A stretch of 64,000 bases of DNA from Plantago ovata. Its lineage: Eukaryota; Streptophyta; Magnoliopsida; Lamiales; Plantaginaceae. Below, piece by piece: positions 22,501-34,265 of this stretch; position 1 is the stretch's first letter; every line of letters begins with the position of its first letter. The notes below the pieces were generated by a model. That model was not told the DNA's origin, ran no database searches, and saw only the letters and a list, made by a program, of their open reading frames with translations. Location: contig CM051458.1 of the NCBI GenBank assembly GCA_028274465.1, positions 84,526,085 through 84,590,084 of the forward strand. The letters run 5' to 3'. The translations under genes and the position numbers were made by a program.

Positions 22501-23861
22501 GAATGTGCATATACAAGATGAGGATTTACATCATTTTCATGAATTGAGCTCAAGTCCTGGTTTGTGAAGCACAAGTTTTATGATGGGTAAATGGGCCCTT
22601 GGGTTTACTACAAAAGGCATGTTATACTGATTGGAACTTTTAGTACACACTGTTGACATTGTCAAGTGTAAATGGCATAACTACCTCTGTCCTAATTAGG
22701 TTTAGGAAGAATAGGACATAATGACAAAACTGCATGGTTCTTCTGTTGCAATGCAGTAGATCAGCATACAGTGTGTTACTGTAGTTCAAACTGAAACACT
22801 CAGATATCAGACAGTTCAAAGTTCTAACATCTAGTAACACCTCTAACCAGGATACAATCTTCTGCAGTTTCATTATCTTAAATTACTCTATCAGAAATAT
22901 ATAACATGGTAAAATTCTATAAGCTCATGTCTCTGAAGTTTGGATTTTCCTGCATTTTATATACTGGAGAATAAATTTCTGAATATCAACGTTGTTTCTC
23001 TTTCTGCTCTTGTAGGCACTTTTTGTACTCCTCTGCCTGCCTCTCTTATCAAACTTGAAGGGTATACCATTCTCTGAATTTCCCTCTTACTTGAAAAGTG
23101 GAGCTGCTTGCTTTCTTAATACTGGATCTGATACAACAGGTAATATTTTTTTTCTTTGGCCTCATTATGTGGAATTATCTCATCATGGACATTTATATAT
23201 TTTTCATGGTTACAATGGATGATTAATACTTCCTCTAAAATGTAGCCATACAGAGGTGTTACTAGATTATTAGTTTCTATTATAGACATCTCATTCTCCG
23301 TCCTAATATGTGCTTTTCCCTCGGGATATATATACTTCTTCTGTCAAAACTCTGCTGATGCATCAATTTTAATTTAAAAGAAAAGCTCTAGGGGTGGAAT
23401 ACTTCAGTTTAATCTTGGTAATGTTATAGTGACTATGCTTAGTAGATTATCTTTTTTATACTAGTTTTTCTTCTATATTTTTCAGGCTGCGATGGAGCAC
23501 CAATGCTACCACTCCTTTACATAATAACTAATATGGCCTTCAACATTTCAATGCTCAATTTATTGAAGTACTCATCTGCAGTTGTCTCTTCCCTTGCCGT
23601 GATGTCATCAGGTACTACTGCAATTACCCTTTAAGCTGGTACCATATAGTTTATCTTGCATGTTTCAGTTCCTGAAGACATATTTACTCTGGTTTTGCAG
23701 TGCCCATTTCAATCTACATTCTTTCCCTTCCATTACCATACCTCTCGGAAAGCGTCAGCTTGAGCCCTTATTTTGTACTGGGCAGCATGCTTCTCATGAT
23801 AGGTCTCGTAGTGTACAACATATCCTGGCCTCTTAAGCATCAGGATTCAGATATCTTGTGA
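19519..23861 (+). CDS. CRT-like transporter, plastid envelope (CLT family)
   Basis: Ten exons in consistent phase: 19519-19922, 20336-20481, 20751-20788, 21508-21623, 22080-22179, 22262-22297, 22381-22431, 23016-23139, 23486-23611 and 23701-23861, for about 433 residues. The ATG at 19519 begins a Ser-rich plastid transit peptide; an in-frame upstream ATG at 19435 exists but is less likely. The mature part matches plant relatives of the malaria chloroquine-resistance transporter: ANRVLYKLALVPMKEYPFF, MLPGPSIPILNQ, FQAVASIIKE, VNSFGSGYQ and AFNISMLNLLK. It is a drug/metabolite-type fold with about ten membrane helices. The Arabidopsis CLT proteins export glutathione or gamma-glutamylcysteine from plastids and affect redox balance and cadmium tolerance; that role is inferred here from family. 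No lesion seen. Confidence 0.92.
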
Positions 23862-25193
23862 CAGGAAATAGACTTGCTGAGGTGATTGTTTTGCATATCC
23901 TGATGCTGATCTGCCACAGTCGCAGTCTTCGCACATCATTGCAAAAGGATATGTTTTACACGTGTTAGATTCAGACCAAAAAGCATATGTTTAATCCGGG
24001 AAAAGCTTCTCAGGTGCAGTTTGATTTGTTGGCGACCACAGTGAATCTGCTAGTGCTGACTATTAGGGAAATAGCCTATATGTTGTAGAAAGGATGTTCA
24101 TCAGGACTGTCACCTAGCTTAGTCATTCGAGAATCCCTCTGTAACTACAAATACAATGGCCAAAGTATTTTACAGGTTTAATAAAATCGCCGTGGTATCC
24201 TATGAACTGCTTCTCTGACTTACTACGGTGGCATTCATTTTCTTATTTCCGGACTTATAATTTAGTTTCTGTCTATTTATTATTGTTCTCCTAATTTCTG
24301 AGATTCGAGCTTTAGTTTCATGCTTTATGAATTAAGAAAACACTCCTTGAGTTAAATTTGGTACGGAGGTCGGAGAAAATGTTCAAGCACGACCTCAAAA
24401 TGCAAACAATTTTGCCATTTCTTAAAACTGCTGAAAAATGTTTGATTTTCTAGGCGTATTCTACAAGTTTGGCTTAGAAACGCTCCAGAACCTGTGAAGC
24501 AGACAATCCTGAAGTAATTGTTGGACGTCTCCTACCCTTGTATGAATTATTTACAATTTACATTCTACTCTTCTTTATAAATGGACGTTTTGGTTCCAAG
24601 TTGTAACAAGCAATGTATGAATTCTTTTTTAACTATAAGTTTAAGCTACTTTTATTTGTTTAGCATGCTTGACTATCTGATATATGCTGAGATATGACTT
24701 AAGAGATCACCTGTGTTGGAAAGGACCAGCATGTTCTTATGCATTATCAAAGGTCAGTTTTAGGGATAGAAATTTGAAATTGTTACGGCCTAAAATAGTA
24801 ACGAGGAAGATAGTAACCTGGAAAAATGAGATCGCGACAGAGTGAATAAGATGTACGTTGGCCTAATGCCCTGATGTGAGGTGATGATTATTTACTACAA
24901 ATTACAACTTCATAACCACTACTTGGGAAGTAAGACAGAATAAATTGTTTTCTGGCAGATTAAAGAAATTACTCAAATGGCATTCAACATTTAAAAAGAC
25001 AACAAAATGCAACATGTTCTTTTAGTAACCTTATACTAACAGAAGCTATTATCTCAAGTTCAAAACCTTCACCAGAAGCACTTCATAAGTGCCAAAAATA
25101 TATACTCAAGTAGAGTAACTATTTAGAAATTGAAACCAACCTAACATTTTACCTTCCAATTACTGCTACTCTGTCCTTCAGTCAAAAAAGGGA
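23862..25193. other. Intergenic between convergent CLT and MADS genes
   Basis: The 3' flanks of both genes. AT-rich, no open frame or repeat structure recognised. Confidence 0.4.
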
Positions 25194-26006
25194 CTAATTC
25201 TCCCTTGGCAGAAACTGCAGCCACTCGTGCGGTAGCAGTGGCAGCCCGGTGTAGTATGCCCCAACCGGTCCCTGGCTGTCGTAAATCATGGGGTTTACTG
25301 CTCCAAACCCGAAAGTCGACTGATCATAGACAGCTTGACCACCACAATTATTATTCGTCAGCAATGTTGGCATACTCATTGGATAATTCTGATAAACAGA
25401 ATGCATTTGATTGAACTGTTGCTCAGCAGGTCCTGGATAACAACAGTGACCATGAGGCATACTCATCTCTAATGGCCTTGGAGTAGGAATCCCCTGCTGC
25501 TGGTTCAACATATTCCAGTAAGCTTGACTCAGTTCTTCCTGCTTAGCCATTGATTTCCTTGCCTTCAACTCATCAATCCTTGAATAAACACGCCTCAGCT
25601 TATCTCCCAACATCCCAGCAAATTGCCTCAACTCCGGTTCTTTCAACGCGTCCAATGACTCGACCCAATTCGGGTACTTATCCTCCCTGTTCTTTTTCCG
25701 AAGCGTATCGAGTTCCTCTTTGATCTCCCGCTTCTTATCAGAGTAAAAATCAGACAGAGTGTAAGTCTTTGCAGGCCATTCCTGTGTTTTCGACAAGTCG
25801 ATCATCTCACGCACATTGTCACGGTCGTTAGGCCATATCTCGGGTTCCTGTTTAGATCCATCGTAGATGATCGCGCAAGCTTTGACATCGCAGAGAGTAG
25901 TAAGTTCGTGCAGCTTCTTGAATAGACATTCTTTCCTGGTCTTATAAGTTTTGTTCCTTTTCTTCGGATCGCTTATGTATCCCATCTTCAATTTCGCTCT
26001 ACCCAT
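25194..26006 (-). CDS. Type I M-gamma MADS-box transcription factor (AGL80/PHERES-like)
   Basis: Single exon of 270 residues from the ATG at 26006; an in-frame ATG five codons upstream (26021) is possible, but the MADS domain starts at MGRAKLKMGYI. Residues 1-60 are a MADS DNA-binding domain: RKECLFKKLHELTTLCDVKA followed by CAIIYDG. The next stretch EIWPNDRDNVREMI is typical of the plant M-gamma subgroup. A charged, probably coiled-coil stretch follows (about 85-165), then a Gln/Pro/Met/Tyr-rich tail. M-gamma factors act in the female gametophyte and endosperm, usually with M-alpha partners, and usually lack introns, as here. Regulation is not visible. Function is inferred from family. Confidence 0.88.
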   Translation of the reverse strand: MGRAKLKMGYISDPKKRNKTYKTRKECLFKKLHELTTLCDVKACAIIYDGSKQEPEIWPNDRDNVREMIDLSKTQEWPAKTYTLSDFYSDKKREIKEELDTLRKKNREDKYPNWVESLDALKEPELRQFAGMLGDKLRRVYSRIDELKARKSMAKQEELSQAYWNMLNQQQGIPTPRPLEMSMPHGHCCYPGPAEQQFNQMHSVYQNYPMSMPTLLTNNNCGGQAVYDQSTFGFGAVNPMIYDSQGPVGAYYTGLPLLPHEWLQFLPREN

Positions 26007-26021
26007 GTTTCTGTTGAACAA

Positions 26022-26886
26022 ATTACTAAAAAATTAAACCAGAATTCGAGCTAATTGGTAACTCAGTATAAGCAAGTTTCGGTAGCAAGTACTTGAATAG
26101 AGAAGTAAAGGTGATGAATTGGACGGCGATTGATGAAAATATGGAAGTAACGAAGGGAATTGAAGACAGTGAGGTTTGGAACAGAGAAGAGTGTAGTTTT
26201 CTACCGTTGGCGTTGATGCCCTGTTATAAGTAGGGGTTAGTGGGTGTTCATATGGTAATTTCTTACTTTGTATACTGATAATAAAATACTACCGTTGTTT
26301 CCATATACGGTGATTCAAATTAAGTTGGGCCCAAATCTAAAAAGTTTGTTTATGAGGGGCTGAGTTGCACCTTTTTATATATACAAAGGGTTTAATTACT
26401 TAATGTTAATAAGAGATAGTCTTAAATGACAAATACATTAGGTAAAATTCCAAAAACGTATTTGTATTTTTGTTAATAAGAGATAGTCTAATGTTACGTC
26501 CATTCGTTTTGGGTGTTTTTGCTGCGCAAGCTAGTAGTGGTTCACGGGAAGGATTTAAAATTATTATGGCAAGATTACAATTGTAGAAAGGTTAGGGACT
26601 ACTATGTAAATGTAACTTTCTAGAATGTAGTAGTAAACTCTCTACGGTAAATATAATAGTATAATAACCTAAAACATGGTAGGTGGATACTGGAGAAGGA
26701 TCTAAAACTAGAATACCTCCGGGACTTGTATATATATATATATGGGTAGTGAGTTCACTCAACCAAGCAAAATAAGAGAATTGTAAAATAAGAATGTACA
26801 AGTGAGAAGCTTGAATTATAGTGGTAATACAAGAACCGTTCTTGGCAAGCTCGTTTGTCTTGCTTTGTATCTTTCAAATTCACTTA
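26022..26886. other. Intergenic upstream of the MADS gene
   Basis: Likely MADS promoter region. A 19-bp repeat, TTAATAAGAGATAGTCTAA-like, occurs at about 26405 and 26473. There is a short TATATA run near 26730. No gene. Confidence 0.4.
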
Positions 26887-28051
26887 GGGGTTGGTTTGGA
26901 AAAGGAAGAGGAAATGGAAATGTCCAATTTCCTAGTAATTGTGGTTAGGATGAAAAGCCAGGAAGGAAATATGGGTTATTCCCTTGTTTAGTTTGCAATT
27001 TAAGAACTAGTAATTCCGGTTGGGCTATTAAGAAAAAAAATCCTACCTTTAAAAATATATTTCCCTCTTTAAAGGAGGACTAAGCTATAACTTGGTAAAC
27101 CCACCCCAAACACAACATAATCAAGCAAGGCAAAAATTATATGTCCAACCAAATTCAAGCTTCCACATATAATAACAAATAATAAGTGTCATCTTGCTGG
27201 CATTGCAATAAATCCAAGTGAAGTACTAGGAGAAGAGATATGAAGTCCGACTTGTGATCCAAAGTCTCAACTTCATATCTCAAATTCAAATCAGAAATGA
27301 GATCGAAAATTCAATCCCACTCTGCCAAATTTGATTTGGCAGAGGGGTAGAGTTGCTCATGCTTGTCTTTTATCCCTGTGTATATAGAATAGAGAACAGT
27401 GAGATGCTGAGTAAATTACATATACAAAAATAAACATGCATAATTAAATCCTGCAAATTTAGAATAATCTGTCTTATGACATACACTTAAAGAGTACATT
27501 TCATGGAGGAGTAAAATATGAGAGGAGAGCTGGGTCATCGTTCAAAACCCTAGAAATCCTACTATGAGGGTTTTGGGTTCTGTTTGATCATCGAAGGTTA
27601 GGTACATGCAGCAAGTGGTTCGTTCTTCTCAACGGGATGGTGTTGGAGGAGGGGCGTCTAGGTTTCTAACAGTAGAAGGTTTCCTCTGGCGTTGGCGTCA
27701 GATAACAAAGATTGGTTCACAATTTATGTGACCAATTTTCCTTTTGGCGTTAAGGCGAAGGATATTTTGGAAGTTGAGGTTTGTTGTGTTTCGAAAGATG
27801 TTTATGAGCGGTGAATAAGGATCAAAAGTGTTTTACTTTTGTTCGGTTTGCAGGTTTGAGTGATCAGGTGGCAGTACTCGGCAAAGTTAAGGAAATGTTG
27901 GAGTTTTTTAAGCACGAATTTAGATAAACAAGATTTCCAGTTTGCTAGTAGGAAAATATGGCCAGACTAGAATTTTACAATTACTAGCAAACCAATCAAG
28001 GAAATGTGACAAAGTCACATAGTCAAAGTTCCATTTCCTAGTGACCAAACA
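26887..28051. repeat. Possible TIR element (GGTTGGTTTGG ends)
   Basis: The left end GGTTGGTTTGG...AGGAAATGG resembles the reverse complement of the right end GGTTGTTTGG...AGGAAATGG. No target duplication was found, so limits are uncertain. It contains the RRM-like remnant at 27690-27830. Confidence 0.35.
27690..27830 (+). pseudogene. RRM-like remnant
   Basis: A short open stretch reads DNKDWFTIYVTNFPFGVKAK then DILEVEV and stops. This resembles the first strand and helix of an RNA-recognition motif, as found in plant LINE-associated proteins. Too short for a firm call; no ribonucleoprotein-1 motif is seen. Confidence 0.3.
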
Positions 28052-28382
28052 ACCACTATATGAATGATGAACAATGTTGTAAACAATGATTCAAAAAATT
28101 CTATAGTCAATAAAACTATATAAACGTATATGCAATAATTGTGTTTTCAATCTTGTGAAAGGGTAAAGGATCTCCAAGCTCACTCTACTTTAACACTCGA
28201 GATACATACCAATTATAATGGTGTGTGTGTGTAAAATCAAATATTCATGAAATTGTTCGATCAACACTCAGATTCATGTTTGCTTTGATAAAATTTGAAC
28301 AATTCGCAACAAGTTTGAGTTATTAACGAACTAAAACACGAACATATTATGTAATGTTCGCCATCTCATGAACTAATACCGG

Positions 28383-28699
28383 CTGTTTGGGACTGGGTTT
28401 TCAACCCTGATTTTTTATTTGGGAGGCCCAAAATCATTTGCCAAAACTGAGCAATGATTTTGATCCAAAATCAAAAATCCATCCAGTACTGGAGTTTATG
28501 GATTTTGAGAAATAGGGACAATCCTATTTTCTCTCTCTCTTTCATTCTCTCACAACACCTATACTCAAATTCTACTTAAATAAAAAATTATAAACCAAAT
28601 CCAATTTCAAAAATTATGATTTTCAATCTCAACTTTCAACTTCAAAACTTAATTTTCACCAAAATCAAAAAATCAGTTTCAAAACCCAATCTCAAACAG
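28383..28699. mobile_element. MITE with CTGTTTGGGA-type inverted repeats
   Basis: The left end CTGTTTGGGACTGGGTTTT and the reverse complement of the right end CTGTTTGAGATTGGGTTTT match for about 33 bp with few mismatches. About 317 bp, non-coding. No clear target duplication, so the superfamily is uncertain. Confidence 0.55.
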
Positions 28700-29226
28700 T
28701 AGGATAGTCACTTTGAAGTCTTATTAACTCGGACGTAATATAAAGAATATAAAGAAGTGTCTTACAAGTTACACCTTCTTCATCATGGTGAATATTATTC
28801 CTTTTTATTTTTCTCTTTCTTTTTTTCTTTTTCTATTGAGATACTGAAAATTGTGTTATGAAGAGAACTTTTAGAAGAATGAAATAAATGTGATTATTTA
28901 AAAAGAAAAAAAAAACTCTACTATGACTATGACTATTATTCAGGAGTAACATTTTTTTTCAAAGGGAAAACTATGACTATTATTCATTTGCCATGAAGTA
29001 AGGGATGGGAGCAGCAAGGATAGATCAGGGTTCAAACACCCGAAAGAGTCATAACTCATAAGGTGGTTTAGTATATTTGGATTTATAAGGTGGTTAAGAA
29101 GTAGTATACGATTACAAGTAGAATATGTTAGATTTGGCCGTTTAAAAAAAATTATTTCTAGGCCTAATTCATTTAAGTGGGGTTCAATTGAACGAAAAAT
29201 GTCACCGTATACAAAATTAAAATTAG

Positions 29227-29228
<2 letters not shown>

Positions 29229-29287
<59 letters not shown>
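29229..29287. repeat. (AT)n microsatellite
   Basis: An uninterrupted AT dinucleotide run of about 29 units. The open frames through it are artefacts. Confidence 0.95.
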
Positions 29288-29289
<2 letters not shown>

Positions 29290-29663
29290 AACCTAAGAAA
29301 AATATATATACTACAACTATTAACGAGTATAAAAATATGATAAAAAAATTAAAGTGAAGTAAGTTATGGTACATAAATTAAAATTTAAATATTCCTTATG
29401 TTCTCTTCATCTCTGAGCTAAACTGAACTTATTTTGTAATAAAAAACTATTAGTGGATAAATTTCAAATTTGAGATAATTTTATACTGAACTGACTATCA
29501 ATTTTCAGATGATAGTATAGCCTAACTCATCAGGATCAGAGGGAACCTAACAGAAAAGGGCATCTAAAGAAGCCGAAACAAAATCACAAAGTTACAACAT
29601 CTCTCATATATATAAGTCAGTTGTGATCTTTATTAACCATCAAACTAAATGCAAAAAGAAAAT

Positions 29664-30338
29664 CTAAGAAGAAAGCATACGATCCAGTGCTATCTGGGCT
29701 CGAGCATAACCGGGCTCGATTCTAACAGCATTTTCGTAAGCCTTTTGGGCCTCTACCTTCTTCCCTCCCTTCTCATAACACTCTCCCAACAACCCAAACG
29801 CCTTGGCATTCTCCGCATTCAGCTTAACCGACTCCACCAGGTCAATTTCCGCCGAGTCAACTCGTCCCGCCGCCATCCTCAGCTCAGCTCGCTTACAAAA
29901 CGCATCCGCTCTCTCGGCTTCGCTCAGCGACTTGATCGCCAACGGCGCCAGAGCGGCATCGAGCGAGTCCAGAGCCGATGAGTTAAACCCCTGCAGCTCC
30001 AGAATGAGCGCCTTGAGTATGTGAGCCGCCGCATCTTTCGGATCGAGTGCGACGGCTCTGTCGGCTTCTGCTACAGCTCGATTGAGCAAATCGGAGCGAT
30101 CGGAACCGGCGCGGGATCGGGCTTGGGCGAGGATCTGTGCGCCGGTGACGAAGTGGCGCTTGGCTTCGAGATTGGATTGGAGTAGGAGGAATCGGAGGTT
30201 GGAGAAGAGCTTTTGCGGGATGTTGAAGAGGAAGAGGATCATGACGATGATGAGCAGTGCTATGCCTGCTTGCAGGAGTAGATCGTTCCACATCTGGTCG
30301 TCGCTGTTCTCGAGCTCAAGAGGTTTTTCTGCGTCCAT
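29664..30338 (-). CDS. Membrane-anchored tetratricopeptide-repeat protein
   Basis: Single exon, 224 residues. A hydrophobic helix at about 21-40 (LLLQAGIALLIIVMILFLF) follows an acidic N-terminus, so the protein is probably membrane-anchored with the rest on one face. Residues about 60-224 are helical repeats. The clearest TPR is the last, AKAFGLLGECYEKGGKKVEA (about 178-197), followed by YENAVRIEPGYA; another lies near AVAEADRAVALDPKDAAAHI. TPRs bind partner proteins, often chaperones, but the partner is unknown. The first 600 bases are GC-rich compared with the surroundings. I recognise a conserved plant TPR protein but no named gene. Confidence 0.85.
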   Translation of the reverse strand: MDAEKPLELENSDDQMWNDLLLQAGIALLIIVMILFLFNIPQKLFSNLRFLLLQSNLEAKRHFVTGAQILAQARSRAGSDRSDLLNRAVAEADRAVALDPKDAAAHILKALILELQGFNSSALDSLDAALAPLAIKSLSEAERADAFCKRAELRMAAGRVDSAEIDLVESVKLNAENAKAFGLLGECYEKGGKKVEAQKAYENAVRIEPGYARAQIALDRMLSS

Positions 30339-30805
30339 TTTGGGGAGATCGAGGATTGAAGTGTGCTTTGCTGCTGCGAAGAATCAGGATTCAGGATTTA
30401 GTACTAATGAAAAGTAGATAGAAAGTAGCAAATGAGGAAGAGTATGCAAATATCTTATTTTTTCTGTATTTGAGCTACCACGTACAGCAAAGGTTCTAGA
30501 ACAGCTTTGACTTTTGACGTTTCAGACTTGTGGTCTTCTAAAGCAAGCCATCGGCATGGTGCCTGGCATGTAGACGGAGTCAGAGACGATCTAAAATTAA
30601 TTACATGTTACCTTATCCCCGCATAATAATTTCACTAATTTCATTTGTATCTTTTAAATATTTTAAAAATTAAAAATTGGTGAAATTCTCAACTTTTCAA
30701 GAATTGAAAAACTTATTCCAAATCCCATATGACCGGGTTCCTATTAGTAGTATCACATACAGATTTAACAAGTTAAGTTAAAAAAGATACTAAAATTACG
30801 TGGAG
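30339..30805. other. 5' flank of the TPR gene
   Basis: Promoter side of the minus-strand TPR gene. AT-rich, nothing specific recognised. Confidence 0.35.
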
Positions 30806-31682
30806 CTTTCTATTCTTAGGTCTCCTTCGTACCGACCTGAGAATAGGTCTCCACTAGATTGCTGTCACGTTGCAACTAAATTAATCTGGACCTTTCCTTT
30901 TGGTTCAAATCTATTTTACATGTAATTTTTGGTACGATCTATTTAAAACCATTTATTTAATAATAAAATAATCCAGTTAAAATACAATTTGACTATAATA
31001 CCCTTTTTATATATATTTATTTATTATAAAAAATATTTTATTGTAAATTAAAATTATATATTATTACATTTCTTAAAGTCATTAGTTAATTAACGTTCTT
31101 CTACATTATACAAATTAAATCAATACAATTTTTTTTAATTAATTATCACTTAGCCATGCTCCATTGATTTCTTCAATTTGCCAACAAATCCAATGAGACA
31201 GGGCCAGCACTACGTAGATGAAAGGTTTTAATTGGGAAGAACATTTCTAGGTGAGATTGTGACATGATTGGGTCGATTTGGGATTTGGGTTGTGTAGAAG
31301 TGAGCCCAGCAAAAGTATCGATCAGTAATTGAAATGGAAATAAGGGTTTATGGCCAATCAGGAGGAATTGATCGAATTGGGGAAGTAGGGTTTATGGAAT
31401 TGGGGAAGAACAAGGTCAATCAAAATTGAATTCAGATATAAGAGTGTTGATGGATTTTATGAATTTCTATTAAAGTATTTTAAAATTGTTTTACAGATAT
31501 AATAAAAAAATATAAATTACTAAATTGATTGAAACTTATGGTGTTATGAATGTACATCCAAGATTAGTTATTAAAAATTAAATAATTTAATATAAAAAAT
31601 AACTTCGTATCAGTGCCACGTGGCATCAATCTAGTGGAGACCTATGCATAGGTCGGTACGAAGCCGACCTAAGAATAGAAAG
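30806..31682. mobile_element. TIR transposable element, non-autonomous
   Basis: Strong inverted ends of about 70 bp. The left CTTTCTATTCTTAGGTCTCC and the right-end complement CTTTCTATTCTTAGGTCGGC both continue through TTCGTACCGACCT and AGGTCTCCACTAGATTG. About 877 bp, AT-rich inside, no coding region. Target duplication unclear; superfamily not assigned. Confidence 0.65.
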
Positions 31683-31827
31683 ACCCAAATTGCATTTGGA
31701 CATAGCGAAGTATTTAAATTGAACATGTCCCACTTTTTTTTCCCTTGAAATGGTCAATCTAACGTATTTTACTTCTACTCCTACACTACTCGTTAACCAC
31801 CTTATAATTCTAAATATTTTAAACCAC

Positions 31828-31876
31828 CTTATGCCTCTGTCGAGGTTCTAAATCCCAACCTCGACAGAGGCATAAG
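31828..31876. repeat. Perfect 20-bp hairpin
   Basis: The arm CTTATGCCTCTGTCGAGGTT (31828-31847) is followed by a 9-base loop and its exact reverse complement (31857-31876). Possibly a remnant of a foldback element. Confidence 0.8.
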
Positions 31877-31989
31877 CCGAGTTGCTATTTATATGAGTCT
31901 TCCATGTTGGCCTAAACTTGTGCCAAGCAACAAGTTTGCATTGTACAACCAATTTTGTAATTGTTAGAGATCAAAGTAATTTGTATAAC

Positions 31990-33713
31990 GGTAAGTCTAG
32001 ACATAAGCCCGTTACACAAATTCTCATGACTGAAATTATCTTGCTAGGCTTGTGAGGTCTAAAGATAATAAAGTGGATCCGTACGCTAACTATAGTTTTA
32101 TGTCATGAGATGGTGGCAAAGTCTTCTTGGAATGGGATTGAAGACGTTGACCAACTGTTGATGCGAAGGAAAAACTCAACCTAGTTGACTGGAGATCCCA
32201 AGATCTAGGTTCAAAAGGGACAACCTAATTGCATCAAGGAAGGAGTTCACTGTGGGAGTTTCACCTATATAGAGACTCAAGGTAAAGAGGTTAACCGCAA
32301 GGGTTTTAATGATTCCTATTGGTAATATAGTTACATGGAATAGAGAATCACCTATGTTAGAGTGAAGTGAGGGCCGCTTCAACAAGAATTAGATCCCAAA
32401 TTCTTGTAAACTCTCGCAGAACCAAAACAGTGTTTCACAGCCAAAATGAACACAACCATGAGAACGGAATGATGCTAGAGATGTATCTGTGTAGTATGCA
32501 CTATCATTTACACAAACGACAGATCAGTTCAAGGACATCGCTGTCTACTGTTAGCCAGTAAAGAAGGTGTATATTTTAAAAGGGAAGGTTCAAAGGTGGC
32601 GACAACTACCTATCCTATGCAGGTATCAATCGTTGGATTGTGCATGAAGTTTTCTTCATGTGGGGGATTGTTGGAAATTATGAAGAAAAATGATAAATAA
32701 ATAATACCTTTTGTGGTTTATTTATTTGGAGACCATTTCTTAATTATTGAGTAATTAAGATAAAGTAATATATATTCGAAAGCTACTTCGCATGCGCTTC
32801 GAATGGATATATTAGATACCCATAATGGACTTTGGGTTAGTGAGAAATAAGTGTTTAAAGTAAGAAGGTTGTATGGGTGTGTCCCACATTGCTTGAGATA
32901 AAGTGAAGTCTCTAGTTTATAATCTACTAGTTACTACTTGGTGTCCAAGTGGTGTAGCTAGATGAGTTGAGTACAATCCTGATCAGATTGGTACACGAAA
33001 TTAGAGGACTTGTGTACGAGTGGATCGCGACCCTCGAACATGGAATGTGAACCGAACCGAGTTTTTGCTAGTTCAACCTCTCAAGACCTTCTAGAAGGAT
33101 GTTGACCCATGTTAGCTTTTGTAACTCATGGGGGTTACAAATATTTAACATGGCATTTGTTGTCATTTACATGACATTTGTTGTCATCCATAATGCTCCA
33201 AATATTTTATATTGATGGACACTTATGAGAGGACATGAAAGGCACTTAAGGACTTGTGAGTTACATACTCCATGCTCACATATATAAAGAAGTCTCACTT
33301 ACATGTAAAGAAATAGAACATATACAAGATATATGAGATGCAATACATGTAAGAAAGATATCCAAAGAAATAGAAGAAGAGAAAAACCCTCCCTATTCTA
33401 TTCTCTTCTTCTCCCATTGTGCATAATCCAGACATTAGTTCTCGTTCGTTGGGGATTGCTAGCTTGTGCGGCTAAGTGATCTCGGAATTCGTTGTATCTT
33501 GGGAAGCAGTCGCTCAACGTCTCAAGCACCGTAGTGAGAGGGCGTATTTTGCTTTAAGGAGACTGCGTCCATGCAGGCCTCGAATTGAATCTTCATGCAA
33601 ATGTGTTTCATGAAACAAGAAGAGAGTTCTTTTTATTTCGTTATTTCTTTGTATTTCCTATTTCATACAAACTAATTATATGTATTTTCGATCCATTATA
33701 TCTTACAAGAACA
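31990..33713 (+). mobile_element. Ty1/Copia retrotransposon 3' end with 3' LTR
   Basis: A purine-rich polypurine tract (GTGGGGGATTG) at 32659-32670 precedes a TGTTGGAAATTATG start, the usual opening of a plant Copia LTR at about 32669. The LTR runs to about 33713 (ACA end). 31990-32668 resembles the region between pol and the 3' LTR. No integrase, reverse transcriptase or 5' LTR is present in the window at this place, so the copy is truncated. LTR end is approximate. Confidence 0.55.
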
Positions 33714-34265
33714 TCGATCAAGGTTCAAGAAACATGAGTCAAGGAAAGAATACGAATCACGAAGAGAATAGATGCGAAAACACTCCCCCAAGTACACCAA
33801 CCTTAATCGTCCAAGATGTCGGATCTCTCTCTATCAAATAGTACAACACTTGACTAGATCCAAACTTGTAACTGCCATTTGAGATGATTTCTCACTTTTG
33901 ATAATTTTCTATATATTTATCTCGCCATTCAAGATGAATAATTTTCTACTCTATCCTCTTTTTTTCTCTATTTTTTTTTAAATTGTCATTTTAGAATTCT
34001 TACACATTCTAAAACAACTCTTTCAAATCATTTATTTTCTAAAAATACTAAGATAATTATAAGTACTTATGATACTTCAACTAATATGATACCTCTAAAT
34101 TACATAAAATTCAACACCATGCATTAACTGTGATGAATTTTTTTTTTTAAAAGGACGAAGCGACATCTATTTTTCAAATAGTAAAAAACCGACTTAACAT
34201 GCAACCTTGTTTCAAAACATTTTCACCTAAAAAAATTGTTGAGACAAATTTATCCCAGTCGCAAC

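Noticed and set aside
28940..29374. Open frame with an Ile-Tyr repeat
   Set aside because: Caused by the AT dinucleotide run; no gene features.
29649..30417. Plus-strand open frames antisense to the TPR gene
   Set aside because: Shadows of the GC-rich coding strand; the minus-strand TPR protein explains the region.
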